NCBI GenBank assembly: GCA_963752505.1
Contig: CAVVYM010000004.1
Span: 186,001-250,000 of the forward strand
Length of the DNA: 64,000 bases
Direction of reading: 5' to 3'
DNA from: JACJWR01 sp963752505
GTDB taxonomy: Bacteria > Actinomycetota > Actinomycetes > S36-B12 > UBA10799
In this document: positions 34,960 to 44,074 of the stretch, one piece after another
How the letters are laid out: each line of letters starts with the position of its first letter
Position numbering within the stretch: the first letter of the stretch is position 1
Notes under the pieces: generated by a model
The model's database searches: none
The model's input: only the letters and a program-made list of their open reading frames with translations
Told to the model about the DNA's origin: nothing
Made by a program: the position numbers and the translations under genes

Positions 34960-36120
34960 TCAGGCTCCGGCCGCATCACCGATTGCGCGCAACCCGGCGA
35001 GGTCGTGAACGTCATCTCCAAAGGCTGGTATCGGCACCACCGGCACGCCCGGGTGGGCCGCCACGAAACTCTCCGTCACGTGGTGCTGCCGGCGGGCGGC
35101 GCGCATCCGGTCAGCGTGGAGGTGCAGCAAACCGCGCGTCACTGGGTCCTCGTCGACGTCCGCCAGGATCTCCGCCCCCGCCTCGGCGGCTTCCACCGTG
35201 AGGTCGGGTGCGAGAACCGGCACCACGCGGTTGAGCACGAGGCCGGCCAGCGGCATGTTCTCGGTCTCCAGGCGTTCGACAAAGTAACTCGCCTCGCGCA
35301 GCGCGTCTTGTTCCGGGCTCGCCACGACCACGAATCGGGTGTCGGGTGCCTTCAACTGCTCGTAAGTCGCCTCCGCTCGCTCCCTGAAGCCTCCGAATAG
35401 CGCGTCGAAGCTGGCAACGAAGACCTGGAGGTCGGTCAGCACCTGGGCGCCGATGACCTTTGCCAACACGTTGGTGAATACGCCGAACGATGCCGACACC
35501 ACGCGACTGGTCAACCTGCCCGCGCCGCGGGCGGGCGCGGCCAGAATCCGAATCAATCTTCCGTCAAGGAACGAACCGAGCCGCTTCGGTGCGTCGAGGA
35601 AGTCCAGGGCCGAGCGCGAGGGTGGAGTGTCCACCACGATGAGGTCCCACCGCTGGTCAATGTCTGCCTCGGCGCGCAGTTGGCCCAGCTTCTCCATGGC
35701 CATGTATTCCTGCGTGCCGGCGAAGGAGGACGACAGCGCTTGGTAGAAGGGGTTCTCCAGGATCGACTGGGCGCGCTCGGCGTCGGAGTGCGCGATCACG
35801 ATCTCGTCGAAGGTGCGCTTCATGTCGAGCATCATCGCCGCGAGGGACCCTGGGCCAACGTCCACGATCGGTCTTGGGGTGTTGTCGAGTTCCGTGAGGC
35901 CCATCGACTGGGCCAGCCGGCGCGCGGGGTCGATGGTGAGGACGCACACGTTGCGTCCCTGCTCGGCGGCTCGCAGCGCCAGCGCTGCGGCGGTAGTGGT
36001 CTTGCCCACCCCGCCGGAGCCGCAGCAGACGATCACCCGCACACCGGGATCCCCGATCAAGGCGTCCACGTCGAGGTGGGGAGCGTCGGGTGCGATGGCA
36101 GTCGTGGCCTGTGCGGTCAT
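34960..36120 (-). CDS. ArsA/GET3-like P-loop ATPase (second of pair)
   Basis: A 386-residue soluble ATPase with a deviant Walker A motif CCGSGGVGKTTTAAALALRA and the switch region LTIDPARRLAQSMGL. It matches the anion-transporting ATPase family as in Rv3680. The two subunits of this pair probably form a heterodimer. In mycobacteria they act in envelope and detoxification functions, with no arsenite pump nearby. The start ATG overlaps the stop of the upstream partner (ATGA). Confidence 0.88.
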   Translation of the reverse strand: MTAQATTAIAPDAPHLDVDALIGDPGVRVIVCCGSGGVGKTTTAAALALRAAEQGRNVCVLTIDPARRLAQSMGLTELDNTPRPIVDVGPGSLAAMMLDMKRTFDEIVIAHSDAERAQSILENPFYQALSSSFAGTQEYMAMEKLGQLRAEADIDQRWDLIVVDTPPSRSALDFLDAPKRLGSFLDGRLIRILAAPARGAGRLTSRVVSASFGVFTNVLAKVIGAQVLTDLQVFVASFDALFGGFRERAEATYEQLKAPDTRFVVVASPEQDALREASYFVERLETENMPLAGLVLNRVVPVLAPDLTVEAAEAGAEILADVDEDPVTRGLLHLHADRMRAARRQHHVTESFVAAHPGVPVVPIPAFGDDVHDLAGLRAIGDAAGA

Positions 36121-37148
36121 TCCCCAACTCCGTTCTCGTGCATATGGGCGGCCAAGGTGTAGAGCGCCCCGACATCTATCCCCTCGGACAGGTATGGCAG
36201 TTCGATCATCGGACGCCCGGTGGCCTGCAGCCGCGCGCGCTCCTGCGTCTCCAATGCCACCCGTTCGGCGTGTTCGGCGGCCTCGTGCGCCAACGCGTCG
36301 GCCCACGCGGCCACGCGTTTGGTGCGCCTGCCGCTGGGGGGCGCCAACCCGGCATCCACCAGCCCCTGGGCGATGTGGTTCTGATCGAGGCTCCCGGCAG
36401 CAGCTTCTGCGAGTGCCTCCGGCGGTAGCAGCGGCTGTCGCACCAGGTTGACGAAGATCCCGCCGACCGGCAGTTCGGCTGCTCGGAGATCGGCAATGCC
36501 GTCCACCGTCTCCTGCACCGGCATCTCCTCCAGGAGTGTCACCAGGTGAACCGTGGTGATGCGCGACTTGATCACGCCCATCACGGCATCGGCCTGGTTG
36601 CGGATGGGCCCCACTTTGGCCAAGCCGGCCACCTCGGCGTTCACGTTGAGGAATCGAGCCACGCGGCCGGTGGGCGGGGCATCCATCACGACGGCGTCGT
36701 AGACGAATCGACCTTGCGCATCCTTGCGCTTGGTGGCCTCCATCGCCTTACCGGTGAGGAGCACATCGCGCACCCCCGGTGCGATGGTCGTCGCGAAGTC
36801 AATGGCGCCCAGGCGTCGCAGCGCGTTGCCAGCCCGACGCATGTTGTAAAACAACTCGAGGTACTCCAGCAGCGCTGCTTCGGGATCGACTGCGAGGGCG
36901 ATCACGTCCCCGCCATGCGGCGCGATGGCCACCTTGCGCTCCTCGTACGGCAGCGGCGGAACGTCAAACACCCGGGCGAGGCCTTGGCGGCCTTCGACCT
37001 CCAACAAGAGCGTGCGCTTGCCGCCGGCGGCAAGCGCAAGCGCCAGCGCCGCGGCGACCGTGGTCTTCCCCGTGCCGCCCTTGCCGGAAACGACGTGCAT
37101 CCGTGCTTCGGACAGGTCGGCCCAACGGCCAACCGACTCCAGATTCAT
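36117..37148 (-). CDS. ArsA/GET3-like P-loop ATPase (first of pair)
   Basis: This 343-residue partner of the next gene carries HVVSGKGGTGKTTVAAALAL near residue 17 and the DAPPTGRVARFL switch motif near residue 150. It matches Rv3679 in size and place. The ATG at 37146-37148 is preferred; the frame remains open further upstream towards the divergent small gene. It is coupled to its partner by a 4-bp overlap. Confidence 0.88.
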   Translation of the reverse strand: MNLESVGRWADLSEARMHVVSGKGGTGKTTVAAALALALAAGGKRTLLLEVEGRQGLARVFDVPPLPYEERKVAIAPHGGDVIALAVDPEAALLEYLELFYNMRRAGNALRRLGAIDFATTIAPGVRDVLLTGKAMEATKRKDAQGRFVYDAVVMDAPPTGRVARFLNVNAEVAGLAKVGPIRNQADAVMGVIKSRITTVHLVTLLEEMPVQETVDGIADLRAAELPVGGIFVNLVRQPLLPPEALAEAAAGSLDQNHIAQGLVDAGLAPPSGRRTKRVAAWADALAHEAAEHAERVALETQERARLQATGRPMIELPYLSEGIDVGALYTLAAHMHENGVGE

Positions 37149-37200
37149 CGCTGCCACATTGGCGAGCCTAGCCCGCACGGGGGCAATAGGCTTGTGCAGT

Positions 37201-37356
37201 ATGACGACTTGGGAGTACCTCACCGCACCTTTGCTGATTCACAACACGAAAGCCATTCTGGATAATTTCGGCCTCGACGGGTGGGAACTGGTGCAGATCG
37301 TGCCCGGTCCGAATCCGGAGTCGCTGGTCGCCTACTTCAAGCGTCCACGCGCATGA
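37201..37356 (+). CDS. Small DUF4177-like protein
   Basis: Only 51 residues: WEYLTAPLLIHN, then LDNFGLDGWELVQIVPGP and YFKRPRA. The pattern of a strand, a helix with GxxGWELV, and a final YFKR strand is the DUF4177 fold. The stop overlaps the RidA start (ATGA), so the two are co-translated. Function unknown. Confidence 0.8.
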   Translation: MTTWEYLTAPLLIHNTKAILDNFGLDGWELVQIVPGPNPESLVAYFKRPRA

Positions 37357-37838
37357 GCCACCACGGGCGCGATCGGGCGCAGGTGGTGACGGCACTGGCT
37401 GCCGCCAACCGCGTGCTGCCGGCGGTGACACCGCCGCTGGCCGACTACCAGCCGGCGGTGCGCACCCCTGATCTGGTCTACACGGCCGGGCAACTGCCGA
37501 TCGCCGACGGCGTCATCACGCCTGTCGGCCTCGTCGGTTCGGCAGCCGTGGGCGTCGAAGCGGCCGCGGCGGGGGCCGGCCACGCTGCGCTGAGCGCGAT
37601 CGCCGCCGCCTTCGGGGTGGTGGCCGAGATCGAGCTCATCCGGCCGGTCAAAGTGACCGTGTTCGTGGCGATTGAACCGGGATTCGTCGACATCCCATTA
37701 GTGGCCGACGGCGCCTCCGCGGTTTTCGGCGCCGCATTCGACCTGCCGCACGCGCGCAGTGCGGTGGGCGTTGCAGGGCTGCCCAAGGGCGCTGCAGTGG
37801 AAGTCGAAGCGATTTTCGCGGTCGCCGGACTTGGCTGA
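37353..37838 (+). CDS. RidA/YjgF family protein
   Basis: A 161-residue protein of the RidA fold, with VRTPDLVYTAGQLPIADGVI near residue 37 and ARSAVGVAGLPKGAAVEVEA at the C-terminus. The Arg in ARSAVGV is the residue that binds the carboxylate of enamine substrates in active RidA. It may hydrolyse reactive enamines and imines. Overlapped at both ends by its operon neighbours. Confidence 0.88.
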   Translation: MSHHGRDRAQVVTALAAANRVLPAVTPPLADYQPAVRTPDLVYTAGQLPIADGVITPVGLVGSAAVGVEAAAAGAGHAALSAIAAAFGVVAEIELIRPVKVTVFVAIEPGFVDIPLVADGASAVFGAAFDLPHARSAVGVAGLPKGAAVEVEAIFAVAGLG

Positions 37839-38566
37839 TGGGATCGCTGCCCAGCGTGTCGGAGCGACTGCGCGCGATCATCGAGGGTGACCGGGAGGTT
37901 TGGCGGCCGCCGACGCCACGGCGGGCGGCGACGGTCGCGCTGTTGCGTGATTCGCCCGACGGGCTCGCCGTCTACCTGCTGCGGCGATCGGCCACAATGG
38001 CCGCAGCCCCGCAGATGCACGTCTTCCCGGGCGGCGGCGTGGCCCCGTCCGACGGCCCCCTCGATGGTCCGACGACCACGAGGGCGGCGGCAGTACGAGA
38101 ACTCGCCGAGGAGACCGGTGTGCACCTTCCCGACGACTGGGGCCCGATGATCCGCTTCTCGCGTTGGATCACTCCGGAGGTGCTGCCGCACCGGCACGAC
38201 ACCGACTTCTTCGCCACCGCCTTGCCGCCGGACCAGGAACCGCAACTCGTGGGCACCGAGGCCAGTTTCGCCGAGTGGCTGCGGCCGGCCCAGGCGTTGG
38301 CGCAGGCCGATGCGGGGCGGATCGGCTTGCTGCCTCCCACGTGGGCCGCGCTGTTCCTGCTCACCAAGTTCGCGTCGGTGGCCGGGGCGCTGTCCGGTCT
38401 GCAGGGGCGGCGCGTGCTGCCCCTCATGCCCGCGCCGATCAGAACCGACGACGGGTTCGGTTGGGAGTTGCGCGATTGCGATCAGCAGCGGGTGATCACC
38501 GACCCGTCCGAAGCCGACCTGCCCGCGGACTGGCGCCCGGTCCCGCCGATGGGTGGGCCCAGATGA
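37838..38566 (+). CDS. NUDIX hydrolase
   Basis: A 242-residue protein with a Nudix box: HVFPGGGVAP then AAVRELAEETGVHLP, giving the REx2EExG core. The domain starts near residue 28 and the C-terminal 100 residues are helical. The substrate class cannot be told from the sequence. Starts within the RidA stop (TGATG) and its stop overlaps the next start. Confidence 0.87.
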   Translation: MGSLPSVSERLRAIIEGDREVWRPPTPRRAATVALLRDSPDGLAVYLLRRSATMAAAPQMHVFPGGGVAPSDGPLDGPTTTRAAAVRELAEETGVHLPDDWGPMIRFSRWITPEVLPHRHDTDFFATALPPDQEPQLVGTEASFAEWLRPAQALAQADAGRIGLLPPTWAALFLLTKFASVAGALSGLQGRRVLPLMPAPIRTDDGFGWELRDCDQQRVITDPSEADLPADWRPVPPMGGPR

Positions 38567-39441
38567 ACGCCGAGATGCACCCGGAGGCGTCGCTGGGGAT
38601 CCCGCGGGACGGTAGCCACCTCGAAAGGGTGGCTGCCGGCGTGCTGCGTATCCGAGCGAACAATCCAGGTCCGATGACGTTGGACGGCACCAACACGTGG
38701 GTGTTGCACGAGCCCGAGTCGGATTCGGCGGTCGTGATCGACCCCGGCCCGGCGCTGGCAGCCCACGCCGCCACCATCCGCGCCGTGCTGGCGGAGCACG
38801 GTCTGGGCGTCGAGGCCGTGTTGCTCACGCATACCCACCTGGATCACAGCGAATTGGCCCGCGAGTTCGCCGCCGCCGTTCGGGCCCCGTTGCGCGCCGC
38901 GGAACCGGAGTGGAGCACCGGCGCCCGGCTCACCGACCAGGAGCGGATCCCGGCCGCCGGGCTGGATATGCAGGTGCTCGCGACACCTGGGCATTCGTCG
39001 GACTCAGTCAGCTTCGCCGCTGGCCGGTATCTGCTCACCGGTGACACGGTGCTGGGCTACGGCACCACCGTGGTCGCGCATCCCGACGGCAGGTTGGCCG
39101 ACTACCTGCAGTCCCTCGAGCGCCTGCAAGGGTGGGTGGCCGCCAACGACGTCGCCGCGCTGCTCCCGGGGCACGGGCCGGTGATTGAGGATCCGGCAGG
39201 ACGGCTTGAGTTCTACGCTTCTCACCGCCGCGAGCGCCTCGCAGCGGTCGCGGCGGTCATGCGCGAATTGGCGCCGCACGGTGGCGAGCTGACTGACGCT
39301 GACCTCGAAACTGCGGTTGATGCCATCGTTGCGCGGGTCTACTCAGACGTACCGCGGCATCTTTGGCCGGCTGCCGCGCTCAGCGTGCGGGCGCAGGTGC
39401 GCTACTTGGCCGAGGACTCGGCGGCGAACCCCGACGCGTGA
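38563..39441 (+). CDS. Metallo-beta-lactamase fold hydrolase
   Basis: This 292-residue enzyme has the metal motif THTHLDHSE near residue 95, the Asp in LLTGDTVLG, and the final His in ALLPGHGPVI. The C-terminal helical domain (HRRERLAAVAAVM onward) resembles LACTB2/glyoxalase II-like members. It is the last gene of the DUF4177-RidA-NUDIX-MBL operon. Neither an RNase nor a thioesterase role can be excluded. It ends 1 bp from the convergent CRP gene. Confidence 0.88.
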   Translation: MNAEMHPEASLGIPRDGSHLERVAAGVLRIRANNPGPMTLDGTNTWVLHEPESDSAVVIDPGPALAAHAATIRAVLAEHGLGVEAVLLTHTHLDHSELAREFAAAVRAPLRAAEPEWSTGARLTDQERIPAAGLDMQVLATPGHSSDSVSFAAGRYLLTGDTVLGYGTTVVAHPDGRLADYLQSLERLQGWVAANDVAALLPGHGPVIEDPAGRLEFYASHRRERLAAVAAVMRELAPHGGELTDADLETAVDAIVARVYSDVPRHLWPAAALSVRAQVRYLAEDSAANPDA

Positions 39442-39442
39442 A

Positions 39443-40117
39443 CTAACGGGACCGACGTGCCAGACGCTCGGTATCGATGAGCACCACGGAGCGGGATTCG
39501 AGTTTGATCCAGCCGCGGGTGGCGAAGTCGGCCAGCGCCTTGTTCACTGTCTCGCGCGAGGCCCCCACGAGTTGCGCGAGTTCCTCCTGAGTCATGTCGT
39601 GGGTCACGTGCACGCCGTCTGGCATCTGTTGGCCGAACTTGTCGCCGAGTTCGAGCAGCGCCTTGGCGACCCGGCCAGGGACGTCGGAGAACACCAGATC
39701 CGCCAGCGCATCGTTGGTGCGGCGCAGCCGCTGGGCGAGTGCCTGCAGCAGCGACTCGGCCACTTCGGGTCGGCCGGTGAGCCAGGGGCGCAGGGCGCCG
39801 TGGCCGAGGCCGAGGGCGGTGAGGTCCGTCAGCGCAACGGCGGTGGCGGTGCGCGGCCCGGGGTCGAACAGGGACAGTTCCCCGAGGAGTTCACCGGGCC
39901 CGAGAACCGCGAGAATGCTCTCTCGGCCGTCCGGGGCGGTGTGACCGAGTTTCACCTTCCCGCCGGTGATGATGTACATGCGGTCGCCGAGCTGACCCTC
40001 GTGGAAGAGAACGTCCCCTTTGGCGATGGTGATGTTCTCCATCGATGCCCGCAGCGCTGCGGAAGCCTCTGCGTCCAGAGCGGCGAAAAGCGGTGCGGAA
40101 CTAAGAACGTCGTCCAT
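39443..40117 (-). CDS. crp: CRP/FNR family transcriptional regulator
   Basis: A 224-residue regulator that looks orthologous to Rv3676 (CRP). The cyclic-nucleotide domain shows GDVLFHEGQLGDRMYIITGG, the phosphate-binding cassette GPGELLGELSLFDPGPRTA, and the helix-turn-helix TQEELAQLVGASRETVNKAL near residue 180. The conserved GELSLF..RTA form predicts cAMP binding. It probably regulates carbon and respiratory genes. A 113-bp gap separates it from the RsiG-like gene on the same strand. Confidence 0.93.
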   Translation of the reverse strand: MDDVLSSAPLFAALDAEASAALRASMENITIAKGDVLFHEGQLGDRMYIITGGKVKLGHTAPDGRESILAVLGPGELLGELSLFDPGPRTATAVALTDLTALGLGHGALRPWLTGRPEVAESLLQALAQRLRRTNDALADLVFSDVPGRVAKALLELGDKFGQQMPDGVHVTHDMTQEELAQLVGASRETVNKALADFATRGWIKLESRSVVLIDTERLARRSR

Positions 40118-40230
40118 CTGGGCAGGACTCCTCTCGATTGTGCTCCATGAGTAGCACGTTCAGCGCGCCGTTGCCTGGCCTGCGGCCACCGCAACGACCA
40201 ACGAATCTTTGCCCGTCCGGCTACCGCGGG

Positions 40231-40743
40231 TCACGGCAGCGCGGTCAAGGCGAGACTCGGATCCTCGCGATAGCGCGCGATGAGTTCACCGTGCAGGGCA
40301 TCGATCTGCTGGTGCAGCATGCGCCGGTGGTTCGACAGATCCCGCTCGATTGCGGACAGCCGGCTCAAGTAGTCCGGCATCTCCTCTGGCCGGGGCGACG
40401 ACTGCCAGAGCTCGTCGAGTTCGGGCAGTGGTGGTGTGGTGTCGGCGGGAAACAGATCGAGGTTCGCGATGCGACGGCCCCGGCTGGGGGCATCGGCGAG
40501 GGCCTGGGAGAGGCGCTCCCGGTCCTCCGGCTGCTGGCCCTGCTGGGCAAGGTCCATCCGGGCCTGCACCAGACGCCGCCAGTACGACACCCGCGTCTCG
40601 TAGTCGGTCAGTTCCGCCCGCAGAGCGCGTAGGTCCGCCAGCGTGTACTTCGAGAACTCCTGAGCCGGCTCGGGCGGTGGCACCGCGAGACGTGCCTTCT
40701 TGCGTGCTGCACGTTGTGCAGCGGCGTCGTCGGACTCGGTCAT
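40231..40743 (-). CDS. RsiG-like anti-sigma factor with c-di-GMP-binding motifs
   Basis: A 170-residue helical protein with two long antiparallel helices (about 35-68 and 124-160) joined by a Pro-rich linker. The first helix has the full RsiG signature E(x3)S(x2)R(x3)Q(x3)D at E49, S53, R56, Q60 and D64. The second repeats it at E133, S137, R140 and D148, but with H144 in place of Gln. In Streptomyces RsiG binds two c-di-GMP molecules through two such motifs and holds the sigma factor WhiG. No WhiG gene lies in this window. ATG at 40741-40743, divergent from nth by 18 bp. Confidence 0.85.
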   Translation of the reverse strand: MTESDDAAAQRAARKKARLAVPPPEPAQEFSKYTLADLRALRAELTDYETRVSYWRRLVQARMDLAQQGQQPEDRERLSQALADAPSRGRRIANLDLFPADTTPPLPELDELWQSSPRPEEMPDYLSRLSAIERDLSNHRRMLHQQIDALHGELIARYREDPSLALTALP

Positions 40744-40761
40744 AGTGCATAGGGTGGCACA

Positions 40762-41511
40762 GTGATGGAATCCGCTGCCACGCTTGGGCCGACGCCCACC
40801 GGCGAGTCGCGGCTGGCGCTCGTGCGTCGGGCACGCCGGATCAACCGCCTCCTCGCCGAGGCCTACCCGGATGCTTGTTGCGAGCTCACCTTCACCGATC
40901 CGCTGCAACTGCTCGTGGCCACGATTCTGAGCGCCCAGTGCACAGATGTGCGGGTCAACCAGGTCACACCTGCGCTCTTTGACCGGTACGCCACCGCCGC
41001 GGACTACGCGGCGGCCGATCAGGCCGAGCTGGAGTCGTTCATCAGGTCCACCGGCTTCTACCGCAACAAGGCGACGAACATCATTGGGATGGCGCAGGCG
41101 GTGTGCGCCGACCACGCCGGAGCCGTGCCGTCGTCGATGGCTGAACTCGTGGCGCTGCCAGGCGTGGGCCGCAAGACCGCGAACGTTGTGCTCGGGAATG
41201 CCTTCGAGACCCCCGGCATCACCGTGGACACCCACGTGGGTCGGTTGGCGCGCCGGCTCGGATGGACCGACAACACAGATCCGGTCGCAGTGGAGAAAGA
41301 CCTGTGCGCTCTTTTCCCAAAATCGGAATGGACCATGCTCTCGCATCGGTTGATCTTCCACGGCCGGCGGTGCTGCAAGGCCCGAACCCCGGCGTGTGGG
41401 GTGTGTCCGGTGGCGAAGTACTGCCCCTCGTACGGGATCGGACCGACGGATCCGCAGCGGGCGGCAGGCATCGCCTCGGCGCCGCAGGTGAACAGTGACG
41501 ACGGAGAATAG
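40762..41511 (+). CDS. nth: Endonuclease III
   Basis: This 249-residue base-excision glycosylase/AP lyase has LSAQCTDVRVNQVTPALF near residue 52, the helix-hairpin-helix LPGVGRKTANVVLG with the catalytic Lys near residue 138, the catalytic Asp in VDTHVGRLARRLG, and the iron-sulfur Cys in CCKARTPACGVCPVAKYC. It removes oxidised pyrimidines. Start is GTG 40762 or the next codon ATG. Confidence 0.96.
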   Translation: MMESAATLGPTPTGESRLALVRRARRINRLLAEAYPDACCELTFTDPLQLLVATILSAQCTDVRVNQVTPALFDRYATAADYAAADQAELESFIRSTGFYRNKATNIIGMAQAVCADHAGAVPSSMAELVALPGVGRKTANVVLGNAFETPGITVDTHVGRLARRLGWTDNTDPVAVEKDLCALFPKSEWTMLSHRLIFHGRRCCKARTPACGVCPVAKYCPSYGIGPTDPQRAAGIASAPQVNSDDGE

Positions 41512-41559
41512 ATCGAGGAGCGGTTGCGGCTTCGATTCCCTACGACCAGGAGGCTGGCG

Positions 41560-42207
41560 GTGAACCACCTGCTGGGGGCAGTCCTGGGGGCGGCTGCTGC
41601 CGTGGTCGTCGCCGGCTGCGGCGCCCAGGATGGGCTTGGTGCGGCCGGCGACGCCACCGCACAGCCGCCGTCGCCCACCATTGCGGCGAGTGCGGCAACA
41701 ACGGGCGAGACCGGTACGGCCGACGATGTGGCCCAAGCCGGCATCCCGTGCCCGCCCACCGAGTCGACCAAGGCGGCGGTCACCGATGGCCTACCGGATA
41801 CTGCTCTGCCCTGCCTGGGCCCCGGGCCCGACGTCGTGCTCTCGGCCCTCCCACCGAAGCCAGCCGTGGTGAACGTCTGGGCCACCTGGTGTGCGCCGTG
41901 TCGTACTGAGATGCCCCTGCTCGCCGACCTGGCCGTAGCTGCCCAGGACTCGTTGACCGTGCTGGGCATCGACGTCCTCGACGACCGCGCGGCTGCGACG
42001 GCCTTCGCCGCAGATGTCGGCATCGCGTCGGTGTTCGATCCGACCGGTAGCACCCGCAGTTCATTGGGCTGGACCGGACCGCCGGTGACGTACTTGGTCG
42101 CGGCAGACGGCAGGATCGTGCACCGGATCTACGGCCAGATTCCCGATTCGCAGTCCTTGCGGGCCGATGTGGCGCAATATTTGGGCGTGGAGGTGGGAGA
42201 TGGCTGA
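41560..42207 (+). CDS. TlpA-like thioredoxin-fold lipoprotein
   Basis: A 215-residue exported protein. The lipobox VAGC gives a lipidated Cys20. The thioredoxin domain from about residue 88 has NVWATWCAPCRTEMPLL with the redox pair C111/C114. Two further Cys (C64, C85) lie before it. It probably reduces or oxidises envelope proteins. The GTG at 41560 has AGGAGG 6 nt upstream and gives a proper signal peptide; a TTG 36 bases earlier does not. It overlaps the next gene by 8 bp. Confidence 0.9.
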   Translation: MNHLLGAVLGAAAAVVVAGCGAQDGLGAAGDATAQPPSPTIAASAATTGETGTADDVAQAGIPCPPTESTKAAVTDGLPDTALPCLGPGPDVVLSALPPKPAVVNVWATWCAPCRTEMPLLADLAVAAQDSLTVLGIDVLDDRAAATAFAADVGIASVFDPTGSTRSSLGWTGPPVTYLVAADGRIVHRIYGQIPDSQSLRADVAQYLGVEVGDG

Positions 42208-42847
42208 TGCGACAGTGCCCATGCCCGACTGGATGCACACGCTGGCAGCAGGAGTCAGCGGCGCCCTGCCGTCGCAACTGACGCGATTCGCGCTGCCGTC
42301 GGATCAGACCGGTCGACCATCGGCAGTGCTCATGCTCTTCGGGGAGGGCGAGCAGGGCCCCGATCTGCTGCTGACCCGGCGGGCGACCGCCATGCGCTCG
42401 CACTCCGGCCAGCCGGCATTCCCCGGTGGGGCTTTCGATCCGGACGACGCGGACGCGCGCGCCTGCGCGCTGCGCGAAGCGAACGAGGAGGTAGGAGTCG
42501 ATCCGGACTCGGTGGTGACGGTCGCGGAACTGCCGCCGATCTGGGTCCCGGTAACCGGCTTTCTGGTGACGGCGGTGCTCGGTTGGTGGGCCGAACCGGG
42601 GCCGGTGGCCGCGCAGGAGTCGGAAGTGGCCTCGGTGCACCGGGTGCCGGTCGCGCAACTCGCGGACCCCGAGCGCCGGGTGCGCGTACGCCATCCATCC
42701 GGCTACATCGGGCCTGGCTTCGACGTCGCGGACATGGTGGTGTGGGGATTCACCGGCGGACTGACCGACGCTTTGATCAGAATGGGCGGGTGGGAACGGC
42801 CCTGGCTTCCGGGCCGGCTGGTGGACATTGACTCGGAGTTGACATGA
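42200..42847 (+). CDS. NUDIX hydrolase of the CoA pyrophosphatase type
   Basis: The 215-residue enzyme shows the combined CoA-diphosphatase signature: LLTRRATAMRSHSGQPAFPG followed by ALREANEEVGVD (Nudix box). Members split coenzyme A into phosphopantetheine and 3',5'-ADP. Overlaps TlpA and MarP genes at either end, so all three are co-translated. Matches Rv3672c in place. Confidence 0.88.
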   Translation: MADATVPMPDWMHTLAAGVSGALPSQLTRFALPSDQTGRPSAVLMLFGEGEQGPDLLLTRRATAMRSHSGQPAFPGGAFDPDDADARACALREANEEVGVDPDSVVTVAELPPIWVPVTGFLVTAVLGWWAEPGPVAAQESEVASVHRVPVAQLADPERRVRVRHPSGYIGPGFDVADMVVWGFTGGLTDALIRMGGWERPWLPGRLVDIDSELT

Positions 42848-44040
42848 ATATCGTGGACTGGCTGGTGGTTGGCGCCGTGCTGGTCTTCGCGTTGGTCGGG
42901 TGGCGCACCGGATTCATCCAGGGTCTGCTCGGTTTCGTCGGATTCGTCGGCGGTGCAGTGCTGGCCGCGAAACTCCTGCCGGGAGTCACCAGCGGCGTCG
43001 CCCCCGACGGACCGCTGGCGGCGATCCTGCTCATCGCACTGGTACTGATTGCCGGCATGCTGGGCCAGGCGCTGGGCGCGCTCATCGGCAGCCACGCCCG
43101 CGATGTGCTGCCTTGGGATCCGGCCCGATGGGTCGACAGCCTGTTGGGCGCCGCCCTCGCCGCGGCAGGTGCCATCGTGGCGGCCTGGGCCATCGCCTCC
43201 ATCGTCCTCTCCCTGCCCGAGAACGCGACCACGGCCGCGGTACGCACCTCTTCGGTGTTGGCTGCGGTTGACCAGTCCGTGCCGGACGGGGCGAAACGGG
43301 CCCTCAGCGATGTGGCCGGCATGGTCACCGAATCGGGATTGCCGATCGTGGTGGGGGGCTTCACCGACGAGCCCATCGGCCGCGCCGCGCCTTCTGAGCT
43401 TGAAGCGAGCACGCCCGGAGTCACGGCCATGCTGGGGTCGGTGGTGAAGGTCTCTGGCAACAAGGCCGGGTGTGGCACCGGGGCGACCGGCTCCGGCTAC
43501 GTCTCGACTCCCGAGCACGTCACCACCAACGCGCACGTGGTCGCGGCCATGCCCGAGCCCAGGATCACCACCGACGACGGTGAGACCTACCGAGGGACCG
43601 TCGTCGCCTTCGATCCGGGGCTTGACGTCGCAGTGATCTACGTTCCCGGGCTGCCCCTGGCGGCCATCCCCACCAACACCACAGCGGGCAGCGGTACCAA
43701 GGCCGCGGTGGTGGGCTACCCGCTGGGAGGCGATCTGACGGTCACCGGGGCGGTAGTCCGAGCGTCGTTGGCGTCCGGTCAAGCCCTCGCGATGGACATC
43801 TACGGCCAGCCAGCGGCCCCCAGAGAGGCCTACGTGCTCAACGCGCAAGTGCAGCCCGGCAACTCCGGTGGGCCGCTCGTGGCCGAGGACGGGTCGATCA
43901 TCGGCCTGGTGTTCGCGAAGGCGCTGGAGGATCCGGGCGTGGGCTACGCCCTGACCGCGGAGCAGTTCCGCGGGGTGTCGCGGGCGGCCGGGCAGGCAAC
44001 GTTGCCGGTGGACACCGGCCCCTGCCTGGTGGCGAACTAG
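42844..44040 (+). CDS. marP: MarP family membrane serine protease
   Basis: A 398-residue protease with four N-terminal membrane helices (about 4-120) and a periplasmic chymotrypsin-like domain. The triad is H231 (TTNAHVV), D261 (GLDVAV) and S341 (QPGNSGGP). C210 and C394 correspond to the pair that forms an activating disulfide in the mycobacterial enzyme. MarP is needed for acid resistance in M. tuberculosis, where it cleaves a peptidoglycan hydrolase. A 19-bp tandem repeat begins at its stop codon. Confidence 0.92.
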   Translation: MNIVDWLVVGAVLVFALVGWRTGFIQGLLGFVGFVGGAVLAAKLLPGVTSGVAPDGPLAAILLIALVLIAGMLGQALGALIGSHARDVLPWDPARWVDSLLGAALAAAGAIVAAWAIASIVLSLPENATTAAVRTSSVLAAVDQSVPDGAKRALSDVAGMVTESGLPIVVGGFTDEPIGRAAPSELEASTPGVTAMLGSVVKVSGNKAGCGTGATGSGYVSTPEHVTTNAHVVAAMPEPRITTDDGETYRGTVVAFDPGLDVAVIYVPGLPLAAIPTNTTAGSGTKAAVVGYPLGGDLTVTGAVVRASLASGQALAMDIYGQPAAPREAYVLNAQVQPGNSGGPLVAEDGSIIGLVFAKALEDPGVGYALTAEQFRGVSRAAGQATLPVDTGPCLVAN

Positions 44041-44074
44041 CGGCGACTACCCGGGCTAGCGGCGACTACCCGGG
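44037..44074. repeat. Two tandem 19-bp repeats spanning convergent stop codons
   Basis: CTAGCGGCGACTACCCGGG occurs at 44037-44055 and 44056-44074 without a mismatch. The first copy contains the marP stop and the second the stop of the convergent hydrolase. It looks like a recent duplication of a formerly shorter junction. Confidence 0.9.

Noticed and set aside
42167..42199. Longer NUDIX start at 42167
   Set aside because: It lies inside the TlpA C-terminus without a binding site; GGAGGTGGGAG directly precedes ATG 42200.
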